Of a stretch of DNA of 64,000 bases, positions 25,816-34,709 are shown piece after piece (position 1 is the stretch's first letter; the number at the start of each line of letters is the position of its first letter). The DNA lies in NCBI GenBank assembly GCA_900184925.1, contig FXYJ02000005.1, positions 1-64,000 of the forward strand, written 5' to 3'. This DNA is from Ruminococcaceae bacterium HV4-5-B5C (GTDB lineage Bacteria; Bacillota; Clostridia; Oscillospirales; Acutalibacteraceae). The translations under genes and the position numbers were made by a program. Under the pieces are notes generated by a model. That model searched no databases, was not told where the DNA came from, and worked only from the letters and a program-made list of their open reading frames with translations.

Positions 25816-27156
25816 ATGAAATTGAGTTTCAGGGGCCTGACCGGCGAGGTTGTTACTCCCGGTGATCAAAAATATGAAGAGGCAAGGCAGGAGTGGAACC
25901 GTGCAGTTCAGAAATTTCCCGTTGCAATTGTGTATTGTAATTCTGTCACGGATATTCAGAATGCGGTTCGCTGGGCAAGGTGCAATCATATCGGTATCCG
26001 CATCCGGTCCGGAGGACATCACTATCAGGGCTATTCGGTTGGCAACGGTATTTTAGTTGTCGATGTTGGTTCAAGGAAGCAAATTGAAATTGATCCGGAA
26101 AACGGCACCGTTTCCATGCAGAGCGGGATTAAAAACCGTGATGTTTACAATTATCTGGGGGCCCGGGGATATCCATTCCCCGGAGGAACCTGCCCCACCG
26201 TTGGGGTCGCCGGGTATACGCTTGGCGGCGGCTGGGGATATTCGGGCCGGTATCTGGGGCTGGGATGCGACAGCCTGTCCGCATTGGAAATGGTTGATTA
26301 TCAGGGCAAGCTTCTCCGGTCCGACCGCAGCCGGAATTCCGACCTGCTCTGGGCATGCAGGGGGGCAGGGGGAGGCAATTTCGGCATAGTGACCTCCATG
26401 ACGTTTCAGCTGCCGTCTAAAGTTGCACAGGTGACCCTTGTCGAGCTTGAGTATTCGGACGCTTCGCCATCCACGATGGCATGTTTTCTGGACCTCTGGC
26501 AGAAATGGCTGGTTGGCTTGGACCCGGGAATAACAATTAACGCAAGCCTGTATAACTCCGCGCAGGATGGAATGGGCATTTACGGAAAAGGGCTGTTTTA
26601 CGGTTCCGCCGCGGAAGCCGCCCGGATTTTAAAGCCCTTTGAGCAAAACGGCGCAACTATTGGGCTTGAGGAAATGACGTTTCGCGAAGCAATGCAAAAG
26701 ATTCAGGACGCATATCCCGACTCCGAAAAGTTTCAGTCAACCGGCAGATTTGTCAACAGAAACTACAGCCTGAAAGAAATCAAAACCATCGTTGGCCTAA
26801 TCCGTCAGAGGGCGGAAGGCTCTGTTTATACCGCGGTGAGCGTTTACGCCCTCGGAGGGAAAATTGCGGAAGTCGGTCCACGGGACACGGCGTTTTACTA
26901 CAGAAATTCCGCTTATATTATGGGGATTCAATCCGTGTGGGAAGACGACAGATATGCATCTGTCAACAGATGCTGGCTGTATGAAAGATTCCAGTATTTA
27001 AGACGGATAACAGCGGGCTCTTATGTCAATTTCCCTTATAACTGCCTGGCAAACTATGAAGAAGAATACTATGGCGGCAATGTATGCCGGCTTCGGCAGA
27101 TCGCAGGGAAGTATGATCCCCTGAATGTCTTTTCTTTCCCGCAGGCCATTCGATAG
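25816..27156 (+). CDS. FAD-linked oxidase of the berberine-bridge-enzyme type
   Basis: A 446-aa secondary flavin oxidase. The PCMH-type FAD domain contains RSGGHHYQGYS, whose His is the usual covalent FAD site, and TCPTVGVAGYTLGGGWGYSGR, whose Cys fits the second, 6-S-cysteinyl link. The C-terminal BBE domain reads YYGGNVCRLRQIAGKYDP. Relatives oxidise sugars, oligosaccharides or alkaloids using O2. The start is weakly supported (ATG 25816, poor ribosome binding site); the frame is open to an ATG at 25705. An oxidase with two FAD links is, like the Rieske enzyme, unexpected in a strict anaerobe. Confidence 0.83.
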   Translation: MKLSFRGLTGEVVTPGDQKYEEARQEWNRAVQKFPVAIVYCNSVTDIQNAVRWARCNHIGIRIRSGGHHYQGYSVGNGILVVDVGSRKQIEIDPENGTVSMQSGIKNRDVYNYLGARGYPFPGGTCPTVGVAGYTLGGGWGYSGRYLGLGCDSLSALEMVDYQGKLLRSDRSRNSDLLWACRGAGGGNFGIVTSMTFQLPSKVAQVTLVELEYSDASPSTMACFLDLWQKWLVGLDPGITINASLYNSAQDGMGIYGKGLFYGSAAEAARILKPFEQNGATIGLEEMTFREAMQKIQDAYPDSEKFQSTGRFVNRNYSLKEIKTIVGLIRQRAEGSVYTAVSVYALGGKIAEVGPRDTAFYYRNSAYIMGIQSVWEDDRYASVNRCWLYERFQYLRRITAGSYVNFPYNCLANYEEEYYGGNVCRLRQIAGKYDPLNVFSFPQAIR

Positions 27157-27256
27157 GAATTCGGCACTCACCGGAATGTCTTTGGCTGCAGACTGCGTGC
27201 AACGGCACGGAATCTGCTGAGATTTGCCGGGTGCGAACCCATAAAATCACGACAGA

Positions 27257-27300
27257 AAAAGCTCCGCGTGCGGGGAAATTCCCCCGTACACGGAGCTTTT
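27257..27300. terminator. Bidirectional terminator between convergent genes
   Basis: AAAAGCTCCG / CGGAGCTTTT with an inner CGGGGAA / TTCCCCCG pairing. T-runs occur on both sides, so it can end both the flavin oxidase gene and the convergent nitroreductase-like gene. Confidence 0.85.
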
Positions 27301-27335
27301 GTGGTATAAGTATAAATCATGGGAAATTTGCAATC

Positions 27336-28529
27336 CTAATTGGATTTTATAAGGCTTTGCACGTCGCGCCGCATACTCAGCGGGACACTTTTTGCAGCAA
27401 CGCCCACGCGGAAGAGCATCTGCACGGTGCCGCCGTCCGGAGCATAGGCCTTTTTAAACTCGGTATAGGGGGCGTTCATCTCGGGGTATTCCTCGAGCAC
27501 CTGGCTCAGGGGCTGCATCGCCAGCCCCTGTGTGTGACCGGTCAGCACCAGCTTGCTGTAAAGCATGCCGCTTTCCACCTGCTCGAGGCGGCTGTTTCCG
27601 GCGGTGATGATCATTGCATACGCCGGAGTGTGTTCCACGGATGTTTTGGTTGAGTTGATAAAAGTTTGTGACGCGGCCTTCCCGGTGTTCATGGACGGAA
27701 AGAGTGTAACCAGCCCCTGCAAAATGTTCTTCATAAAGCCGGAAGTGCCCTGTCCCTCTACCGAATAGCCATAGCGGTATTGATTCTTCTGAGATTCATT
27801 TGCCCGGAAAATTGCATTCGATTCGTCCATTACGCGGGTGACGCCGGCCTCAATTACCGCGCTCTGCAGAGCAAGTTTTCCAATCGTGCCGAGGTCTTTC
27901 TGACCCTGATACAGCCTGACGGAGACGCCGTTCCCGGAGGAAAGGGCTTCGAGAGCGGAGCTTTGAGCACCGGTCAGCTTTTCCGCCTGATAGGATTCCC
28001 GGTTGGTGTCGGGCAGGAAGAGGGCGTCGTAAAGCCTGCCGCTTTGGGCCTCAGCCTTTGTAAGAGTGATTTTTGCAACCGGCTTCGAATCCATGCTTTG
28101 CGCCAGCCGGGATTCGTCGTAGGCGCCTTCGGGGAAAAGTCGGATATCGGTTCGGTAACCGGATTTGTCGCCCGCCACGGAGACATATTCGAGAAACGTT
28201 CCCTGCGAAATCATCATCTGCCGCGCGTATGGGTCAACTTCGCTGGTCATGCGTGAGCTGTCGGCATAAAGATAGAAGGCCATCGAATCGGATTTGTCGA
28301 GACTTATTCTCCACGGCTGCATATTGTGGTTGCTCGCGGCAAGCAAACCGGCGGCCGCAAGGCGTACGCGCGGGTCGGAATACTTTTCAGCATAATGCTT
28401 CGACCAGGGCTCCAGATACGTCTGTTTCATAAATCCTCCGCTGATACAGTAAAGCAGAGTACCTGAGAGAAGGCACAGTGCTGCAATGCCTGCTAAAATA
28501 AAACCTCCGATTTTAAGAGCCTTTTTCAT
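27336..28529 (-). CDS. Membrane-anchored nitroreductase-like (Acg-type) protein
   Basis: A 397-aa protein with one N-terminal membrane anchor (residues about 5-32) followed by a degenerate double nitroreductase fold. The hallmark is LAAAGLLAASNHNMQPWRI near residue 65, the FMN-contacting segment of the family. Its oxidoreductase substrate is unknown and some Acg relatives only sequester FMN. The start at 28529 has AAAGGAGA ahead and lies inside the end of the TetR gene, overlapping by 17 bp, so the two are translationally coupled and presumably co-regulated. Confidence 0.75.
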   Translation of the reverse strand: MKKALKIGGFILAGIAALCLLSGTLLYCISGGFMKQTYLEPWSKHYAEKYSDPRVRLAAAGLLAASNHNMQPWRISLDKSDSMAFYLYADSSRMTSEVDPYARQMMISQGTFLEYVSVAGDKSGYRTDIRLFPEGAYDESRLAQSMDSKPVAKITLTKAEAQSGRLYDALFLPDTNRESYQAEKLTGAQSSALEALSSGNGVSVRLYQGQKDLGTIGKLALQSAVIEAGVTRVMDESNAIFRANESQKNQYRYGYSVEGQGTSGFMKNILQGLVTLFPSMNTGKAASQTFINSTKTSVEHTPAYAMIITAGNSRLEQVESGMLYSKLVLTGHTQGLAMQPLSQVLEEYPEMNAPYTEFKKAYAPDGGTVQMLFRVGVAAKSVPLSMRRDVQSLIKSN

Positions 28530-29190
28530 CCTGATCTCCTTTGTCTTTGCCAATCAGCTGCATAATAAGCTGAAAGGAATCCGTTATAAATTCGTTGGAA
28601 TCAACGCCGTGGTAATTCTTCAGGTAGTCGCCTTTTTTCTTCCCTGTGTTATAGACCCCGACTGTGCATGCCCACAAAATTAATGCGGCCTGTTCGGTGC
28701 CGAGCCCGCTGTGGAGCGTTCCTTCCGCAACGCCCTTTTGGAGCGCGTGGGAAAGATATCCGAAAATCAGCTCGCCCAGCCGGTAGCATTCCGCTTTGGA
28801 TTCATCTTTCACCCCGGGCTGATCGGCAGAATCCTTCGTTTCATATTCCATGATCGCCTTGAAATATTCCGGGTAATTTTTGCTGAATTCAAAAAAAGTG
28901 AAAAAGATGCTGCGAAGCTCATCCAGAGCATTTTGGGGCGGATTTGCGCGGAAGTTGTTTTCGATCATTTCAATCAGCAGCCGGTATCCACGGATCATGA
29001 TCTCAAAATAAATCTGCTCCTTACTGTTGAAGTAGATGTAGACTGTTCGTTTGCTGAATTCCGCTTCTCTGGAGACCTCATCCATCGAAGCATTTTCAAA
29101 CCCTTTGGAGAAAAAAACCCGCTCGGCAGCGTCAATAATATCTTTGCGCCTGATTTCTTTCTCCTGCCGTTTTCTGTCACTGTATCCCAT
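28513..29190 (-). CDS. TetR-family transcriptional regulator
   Basis: A 225-aa TetR regulator. The N-terminal HTH is clear (DIIDAAERVFFSKGFENASM, REAEFSKRTVYIYFNSKEQI) and the C-terminal domain is the ligand pocket and dimer interface. The start is the ATG at 29190 with AGAGGTGC ahead; an upstream ATG at 29211 has no ribosome binding site. Its own promoter contains a 15-bp palindrome just downstream of the -10, so it is probably autoregulated. It heads a two-gene operon with the nitroreductase-like protein, suggesting a response to a redox-active or nitro compound. Confidence 0.88.
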   Translation of the reverse strand: MGYSDRKRQEKEIRRKDIIDAAERVFFSKGFENASMDEVSREAEFSKRTVYIYFNSKEQIYFEIMIRGYRLLIEMIENNFRANPPQNALDELRSIFFTFFEFSKNYPEYFKAIMEYETKDSADQPGVKDESKAECYRLGELIFGYLSHALQKGVAEGTLHSGLGTEQAALILWACTVGVYNTGKKKGDYLKNYHGVDSNEFITDSFQLIMQLIGKDKGDQDEKGS

Positions 29191-29226
29191 TGGACGCACC
29201 TCTTTTTGCATATAATTGAAATATAC

Positions 29227-29241
29227 TAAACTGTAAGTTTA
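29227..29241. promoter_or_regulatory. Candidate TetR operator
   Basis: A perfect inverted repeat TAAACT-GTA-AGTTTA lying between the minus-strand -10 box and the TetR start. Its position and symmetry fit autorepression by the TetR protein. Confidence 0.6.
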
Positions 29242-29245
29242 CTTA

Positions 29246-29274
29246 ATAGTACGCCGGTTTCCATCGCTTGTCAA
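29246..29274 (-). promoter_or_regulatory. Sigma-A promoter of the TetR/nitroreductase operon
   Basis: On the minus strand TTGACA (29274-29269), a 17-bp spacer and TACTAT (29251-29246), about 55 nt ahead of the TetR start. Confidence 0.75.
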
Positions 29275-29303
29275 CACCGTGCAGGAAATTCCATAATTTC
29301 TGA

Positions 29304-29345
29304 AAAAAGCGCCATGACCGCCTGCTTCAGGGCGGTCATGACGCT
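29304..29345 (-). terminator. Terminator after the YesN-type regulator gene
   Basis: AGCG(C/T)CATGACCGCC with GGCGGTCATGACGCT, an almost perfect long stem, followed on the minus strand by TTTTTT. It ends the sensor kinase/response regulator transcript. Confidence 0.85.
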
Positions 29346-29366
29346 GTTATCCGGTTCCCGGACGGT

Positions 29367-30956
29367 TTACGGGGAATTTGCACCATCCTGAAAGACGGAT
29401 TCCCGGTACTGGTGAGGGGTTACGCCTACAATTTGCTTAAACTGCTTTGAAAAGTAAGAGATATCGGAAAATCCCGACTGGATATAAATATCCTTAATCG
29501 GCAGATTCGTGGTAATCAACAGCTTCTTGGCTTTGTCAATCCGCGCATTTGCGATGAAAAGACTGAGAGACTGCCCGGATTTTTCACGGAAAATGGAGGA
29601 AAGATAATCCGGATTCAGATGAATTTCGGCGGCGATTTTACTGCGGCTGAGCTCGTCGTCGTTCAAATGCGCCTTCACATACTGACTGACGAATTCTACG
29701 ATGGAACCCGGGTTGGGCTGAGCGTCCAGACTGCTTTCCGCCTTTGTTAAAATCGTTTTTGCCCACTGGAGAAATTTTTCTGCCGATTCGGTGGCCTGAA
29801 GGATGTTTTCTGAATTTTCACCGCTCCTTTTCAATGCTCCGACTTCTATATTCTTTTTTGCCAGAGCCGTGTAAACCGTCTGCACAATGCCGTTATAGTA
29901 TTTTTGGAGCAGAGGCCGGGTGCAGTAAGTTTCTCGAAGACGCGAATTCAGTTCCTGAAGTATGTTCGAAGTATGATGAGTCAGCAAATCTTCCGACCAG
30001 ACGTCGACTGGAATTTCGGGCACAAGCTGTGTCTTTTCCCGAAAAGTTTTTTCTGCGACGGCAAAGCTGCCGGAGAGCACACTGTCGTTTTCCATGGCTT
30101 TTAACCGGCCGTAATACTCCGAAGCCCTGCCGATGCTCCCTCTGCCGGAGACGAACAGCATAAACATGCCGGGCAGATTCTTTTCGCATTCCTTCGCGGC
30201 CTTTTCACATACTTCAAGAAACGCTTCTTCCGAGGCGTATTGCTGCGCGTCGCAGAGTACCATAAAGTGATTGTCGCCCATTTCGGGGATTGCGGCGGCC
30301 GTTTTGCTGCACAGCAATTCCGATAAAATGTTGCGGATCGCATAATTCAGCAGATCCTTTTCCCATTCAATGCTTCCCTCGGCCAGAACGGCTTTTACGA
30401 GCACAAAATAATAGCTTTTTTCCATAACGTCCGCCGGCATTCTGCATTTCAGCGCTTCCGAGCGGATCCGTTCCTCCGGCTTTGCTGCGCTGCCGCACAG
30501 ATCCCGGAGAAACGCCTCCTGCTGCAGGAGGGTCACGCTGTTCCGGCCTTTGGAGAGGGTTTGGTAGCTCTTCTGCGTTTCTTCCAGGTTTATTTTATGA
30601 ATTGCACGCTTAATTTCATTTTTTAGTTCATCCGGTTCCACCGGTTTTAAAATATAGCCGAAGCAATGAAGCTGAATCGCCTGCTGGGCGTAGTCAAACT
30701 TTGCATAGCTGGTCAGAAAAAGGGAGACGGGGTTATAGCTTTTTTCAATCGCCCATTCGATCAGGTCGAAGCCGCTTCCTTTCGGCATTTCGATATCGGT
30801 AAGCAGCAGGTCAACGGTTTCGTTTTCAAATATTTCCTGAGCCTGCCGCATGCTGTACGCTGTGTAAACATTTTCAAAGCCCAGCGATTTCCAGTCAAGC
30901 GCATTAACGATTCCCTGTACGCTGTAAATTTCATCGTCCACAATAAGAATATTCAA
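29367..30956 (-). CDS. Response regulator, YesN/AraC type
   Basis: A 529-aa cytoplasmic response regulator. The receiver domain (residues 1-120) has VDDE and the phospho-acceptor Asp54 in LLLTDIEMPKGSGFDLI; a long middle region follows, and the C-terminal AraC double HTH (residues about 425-525) has SKIAAEIHLNPDYLSSIFRE and SGFSDISYFSKQFKQIVGVTP. The start is a TTG at 30956 with AAGGAGA ahead. It partners the sensor kinase 44 nt upstream and probably activates the divergent sugar-uptake genes. Confidence 0.92.
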   Translation of the reverse strand: MNILIVDDEIYSVQGIVNALDWKSLGFENVYTAYSMRQAQEIFENETVDLLLTDIEMPKGSGFDLIEWAIEKSYNPVSLFLTSYAKFDYAQQAIQLHCFGYILKPVEPDELKNEIKRAIHKINLEETQKSYQTLSKGRNSVTLLQQEAFLRDLCGSAAKPEERIRSEALKCRMPADVMEKSYYFVLVKAVLAEGSIEWEKDLLNYAIRNILSELLCSKTAAAIPEMGDNHFMVLCDAQQYASEEAFLEVCEKAAKECEKNLPGMFMLFVSGRGSIGRASEYYGRLKAMENDSVLSGSFAVAEKTFREKTQLVPEIPVDVWSEDLLTHHTSNILQELNSRLRETYCTRPLLQKYYNGIVQTVYTALAKKNIEVGALKRSGENSENILQATESAEKFLQWAKTILTKAESSLDAQPNPGSIVEFVSQYVKAHLNDDELSRSKIAAEIHLNPDYLSSIFREKSGQSLSLFIANARIDKAKKLLITTNLPIKDIYIQSGFSDISYFSKQFKQIVGVTPHQYRESVFQDGANSP

Positions 30957-31000
30957 GCAAAATCTCCTTCCTCTCTCAAACCTGCCCCGGCTGTTCCCAG

Positions 31001-32746
31001 CTAGAATGGCGAGTAAGGAATTTCAATATCAATTCGTGCGCCGGAGCCTGCTTCGTTTGAAAATTTGATTTCAGCCTCGTCACCGTAAAGATTCTGCAGC
31101 CTTCCGATGGTGTTTTTTATGCCGATATGGTGGCCATTTTCATCCTTCTGTGCATACCCCGGCTCCTTTACGGCTTCCAGAAAATTGCTTGAAAAGCCGT
31201 CTCCGCTGTCCGTTATTGTCAGATGAATCCGCGGTGCCGTTTCCGTTTCAATCAAATGCGAAATCACGGAAACATGGAGAATCTCGCCCATGACCAGTTC
31301 ATGTGTGACAATGTTTTCTGCAAACATCAGGATCAGCATGGGAAAAACAGCGGCATCCTTCGTCTGCGGATCAATATCCGGCGTATAGCACATGCAGCCG
31401 GGAAAGCGAAGATTGGAGAGTTCAAGGTAGTTTTCGACATAGTGCAGCTCTTCTGCGAGGCTGACTTTTGTGCGGCCGGACAGCGTATACCGAAGGTGGT
31501 TACTGAGAGTAACCGTCATTTCCTGAATAATTCCGCGGCTTTCGGGGCTTGCGGAGAGGCTGTAGATCGTGTTTAGGCAGTTGATCAGGAAATGCGGTGC
31601 AACCTGGGATTTGAGGTATAGGAGCTCCGCTTTTTTCCGGTCAAGCTGTTCTTCATAGACATTGATCTTGAGTTCCTTAATAGCATCAACCATATCGTTA
31701 AACGAAGACTCAACCTGTTGAAATTCCGTGCCCGTTGAGCTGCCGAGCATAATTTTTGAGTTAAAGTTGCCTTCCCGCAGAGAGTCAATCGCCGTCAGCA
31801 TGGATTTCAACGGCTGGGAGAGGTAATGACTCATCGTAAAGGTTAGAAAAAGACCCAGCAAAAGAATAAAAACGCCGATAATTAAAATTGCGTACTGGGT
31901 AAACCGCATTTGTTCCGACAGGCTTTTGCCGGAAACGAGAGTTGTCAGGTAGTAATCGCTCGAGGAAAGGTTTTGCGATATCATCAGATAGGAAATGCCG
32001 TTTGCCGCTTTTACCATCCGGTAGCTCTTTTGCGTTTCGACCGGATTGAGCCTGATTCCGCTGAATTCGTTATTCCCTTCGACCGTGCCGTCTTTTCCGA
32101 CAATCATCGTCTTCGTTTCACTGTCGGAGTGGAACGCGGAAAGAAGATTATCCACGCTTGTCCATGCGCCGACATAACACGAGCCGAAACGGATCACCCG
32201 ATACAGGTAAAAAGTGCCGTTTATGCTTTGAACATTCCACTTTTGCAGATTTATTTTATCTTTCCCGATTTCCCCGGTCGAACTGCGCAGCAACTGTTTG
32301 AGGTAATCGTCGCAACCGGTTGCGCTGGACTGTGAAGAATAGGAAATAAACGTCTGAGACGGTTTTGAAAAAACGAACATCCCCTGAAGCGTTGGGAAAC
32401 TCGGCAATGCGTTTTGAAGAGCGGAGTGAATGTTTTCGATGGAAATATAAAAACCGGTGTCTTCCCGGTTTTCTTCTAGAATGGCAATATCGTTGTTGTT
32501 TGTAAGGATTCCGTACAGGTAAGTATCCATGGAACTGAATTCTTTATCCGTTTGCTGGTTAAACAGCTGTAGGGTGTTTTTGAGACTGCTGTACGTTTGA
32601 GTTCGGATGATGGAAGTAAAATAGTAAAACTCTCCGACCGTCAGGAAGGAGAAAAGGGCGAAAACAAAAATGATGCCTGCGGAAATCCGCCGCCGTATTG
32701 AATAGCTGGGTTCCTTCTTTCCTTTGATCCACCGCGGTTTGTCCAT
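31001..32746 (-). CDS. Sensor histidine kinase, YesM type
   Basis: A 581-aa membrane kinase of the 5TM-less, two-TM YesM family. Membrane segments near residues 25-45 and about 280-305 frame an extracellular sensor of about 240 residues; HAMP follows, then the His_kinase core with phospho-acceptor in LKSQVAPHFLINCLNTIYSL, and the ATPase with IFAENIVTHEL and DSGDGFS. Such kinases sense extracellular sugars or the loaded binding protein. AAGGAG precedes the ATG. It is divergent from the binding-protein gene and has its own sigma-A promoter. Confidence 0.92.
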   Translation of the reverse strand: MDKPRWIKGKKEPSYSIRRRISAGIIFVFALFSFLTVGEFYYFTSIIRTQTYSSLKNTLQLFNQQTDKEFSSMDTYLYGILTNNNDIAILEENREDTGFYISIENIHSALQNALPSFPTLQGMFVFSKPSQTFISYSSQSSATGCDDYLKQLLRSSTGEIGKDKINLQKWNVQSINGTFYLYRVIRFGSCYVGAWTSVDNLLSAFHSDSETKTMIVGKDGTVEGNNEFSGIRLNPVETQKSYRMVKAANGISYLMISQNLSSSDYYLTTLVSGKSLSEQMRFTQYAILIIGVFILLLGLFLTFTMSHYLSQPLKSMLTAIDSLREGNFNSKIMLGSSTGTEFQQVESSFNDMVDAIKELKINVYEEQLDRKKAELLYLKSQVAPHFLINCLNTIYSLSASPESRGIIQEMTVTLSNHLRYTLSGRTKVSLAEELHYVENYLELSNLRFPGCMCYTPDIDPQTKDAAVFPMLILMFAENIVTHELVMGEILHVSVISHLIETETAPRIHLTITDSGDGFSSNFLEAVKEPGYAQKDENGHHIGIKNTIGRLQNLYGDEAEIKFSNEAGSGARIDIEIPYSPF

Positions 32747-32782
32747 GTTCGGACTCCTTCGCCATCGCTGAATTTTAAAACC

Positions 32783-32811
32783 ACAATATTACTTTTTTCC
32801 ACCTGTGTCAA
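32783..32811 (-). promoter_or_regulatory. Sigma-A promoter of the two-component operon
   Basis: On the minus strand TTGACA (32811-32806), a 17-bp spacer, TATTGT (32788-32783), about 37 nt ahead of the kinase start. Confidence 0.7.
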
Positions 32812-32930
32812 TAGAATAGCAGATAAATATTGTTGCAATTAACCTATATATGAAAATTAAAAGTAAAAAAATAGTGCAATTTAATCGTAGAACGATCTAA
32901 GAAAAGTACAAAAACATCTAAGAATTGTTA

Positions 32931-32959
32931 TTTTCACCCATGCGATATCCCGCTATGAT
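32931..32959 (+). promoter_or_regulatory. Candidate promoter of the sugar importer operon
   Basis: TTTTCA at 32931-32936, a 17-bp spacer and TATGAT at 32954-32959. The weak -35 would suit activation by the YesN-type regulator. The preceding 100 bp are AT-rich and could hold its binding sites, but I cannot define them. Confidence 0.5.
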
Positions 32960-33009
32960 TAATGCGGAAGTTCACTTGGAACCATTTGAAACACGAAGGA
33001 GAGGAACTC

Positions 33010-34605
33010 ATGAAAAAGCGTATTATGGCGATTCTGTTAAGCGTTATGATGGTGGGAGCGCTGTTCACAGGATGCAAGAGTTCTACAGCAAACACAGACT
33101 CAGGTTCCGCCGCCGCGTCCGGCTCGGCCAATGCCGCGCAGAAGGCAATTGACGACAGAATCGCAAATGCGAAAAAAACCGGCAAGTATCAGACGGTCGT
33201 GATGGCATTTTTGAACTGGACGGGCAGCCCGAAAGATTTGCCCAAGGTCAATGCGGCGATCAGCCAGTATACGGAAAAGAAACTGGGCCTCGATGTAAAA
33301 CTTCAGATCCTTGATGCTGCAACATACAAACAGCAGATGACGCTGATGCTTTCGTCCGGCCAGCAGCTGGATATTTTCAACGGTGTCATGATCGGCTATG
33401 CACCCTCCGTCAACAACGGCTATTGCCTTGACCTGGAGAAAGACAAGCTGTTCCAGACCTACGGCGCCGATATTACGAATGCCGTTGGGAAAAAGTTTGT
33501 TGACAACTGCCGTGTGAACGGTGCCCTTTACGGCCTGCCCGAAAATAAGGATAATGCAAACGGTCAGGACGGCTTCTCCATTGGTAAGAAGTACCTTGAC
33601 GGCATTGGGTTCAATTACGCGTCCATGTATAAAAACAAGGGCGACGAAATCATTTATACGGATATCAACACAATCAACAATATCTTCTCGCAGCTCCATA
33701 GCAAATATCCGGATAAATACGTTTTTGCCCCGCAGATTGCAACGCTGGTCCAGGCGAATGATTTCGATTCTCTCGGCGGAGACAATTTCGGCGTGCTGCT
33801 GAACAAAGCTCAGGATTTCAAGGTCGCCGACCTTTTCGCAAGCGATACTTATATAAATTTCTGCATGCGCAATTATAACTGGAATAAAGCCGGCTACATC
33901 TCAAAGGATGCCCTGACCAACGATATCGCGCCGACCGCACAGGTAAAAGCCGGCACCGCAATGGCATATGCAACAGCCTGCAAACCGGGAATCAAAGCCC
34001 AGGAGAGCGGCCTTTGCGGTCAGGACATGATTCTGTTCCAGACGGGTATTGATTTCTCGCCGTCCAACGCAGCTTCTGCAATGCCCTGGTGCATTAACTC
34101 CAACACGAAGGACGCAGTCGCAGCCATGCAGTTCCTCAACCTGGCCTATTCCGACCCGGTCGTTTCCAACTACCTTTGCTGGGGCATTGAAGGAACGCAT
34201 TATGTGAAAACGAGCGATGGACATTTTGACTTTGCGACGGGCGTGAACGGGCAGAATTCCGGTTACTACAATAACGTCAACTGGGAAATGCCGAACCAGT
34301 TTATCGCAGGCATCTGGACCGGGAATGATCTTGACATCTGGACCCGCATGAAGAAATTCAATGATTCGGCCGTCACGTCAAAAGCAGCAGGCTTTGTGTT
34401 CGACAACAGTGCGGTTACGACGGAATATACGGCTCTGACGAACGTTTACAACCAGTATGAGAAACAGCTTGAATTCGGTTTTGTGAATCCGGCGACGGGC
34501 ATTCCTGAAATGGATGCAAAGCTGAAAACAAACGGTCTTGACAAGTATATGACGGAAAAGCAGAATCAGCTTAACAAGTGGTCCAAAACCTACGCAAACA
34601 AATAA
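33010..34605 (+). CDS. Sugar ABC transporter substrate-binding lipoprotein (LplA-like)
   Basis: A 531-aa extracellular binding lipoprotein. The signal peptide ends in LFTGC (Cys22); the mature part is a large family-1 sugar binder with the length usual for LplA/YtcQ-type proteins, which bind oligosaccharides such as rhamnogalacturonan fragments. GAAGGAGAGG precedes the ATG at 33010. Two permease genes follow. Upstream YesM/YesN and downstream rhamnosidase, GH3 and GH39 genes point to plant-derived oligosaccharides or glycosides as cargo. Confidence 0.88.
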   Translation: MKKRIMAILLSVMMVGALFTGCKSSTANTDSGSAAASGSANAAQKAIDDRIANAKKTGKYQTVVMAFLNWTGSPKDLPKVNAAISQYTEKKLGLDVKLQILDAATYKQQMTLMLSSGQQLDIFNGVMIGYAPSVNNGYCLDLEKDKLFQTYGADITNAVGKKFVDNCRVNGALYGLPENKDNANGQDGFSIGKKYLDGIGFNYASMYKNKGDEIIYTDINTINNIFSQLHSKYPDKYVFAPQIATLVQANDFDSLGGDNFGVLLNKAQDFKVADLFASDTYINFCMRNYNWNKAGYISKDALTNDIAPTAQVKAGTAMAYATACKPGIKAQESGLCGQDMILFQTGIDFSPSNAASAMPWCINSNTKDAVAAMQFLNLAYSDPVVSNYLCWGIEGTHYVKTSDGHFDFATGVNGQNSGYYNNVNWEMPNQFIAGIWTGNDLDIWTRMKKFNDSAVTSKAAGFVFDNSAVTTEYTALTNVYNQYEKQLEFGFVNPATGIPEMDAKLKTNGLDKYMTEKQNQLNKWSKTYANK

Positions 34606-34709
34606 TTCAGCGTTGATGATGTCCTGATCAAATCGTGGGGGATTTGGAAAGAAGATTTCTTCCCGATCCCCCTCTTTACATTTGCTTTGGTGATTCGAGG
34701 AGGTTTTTT

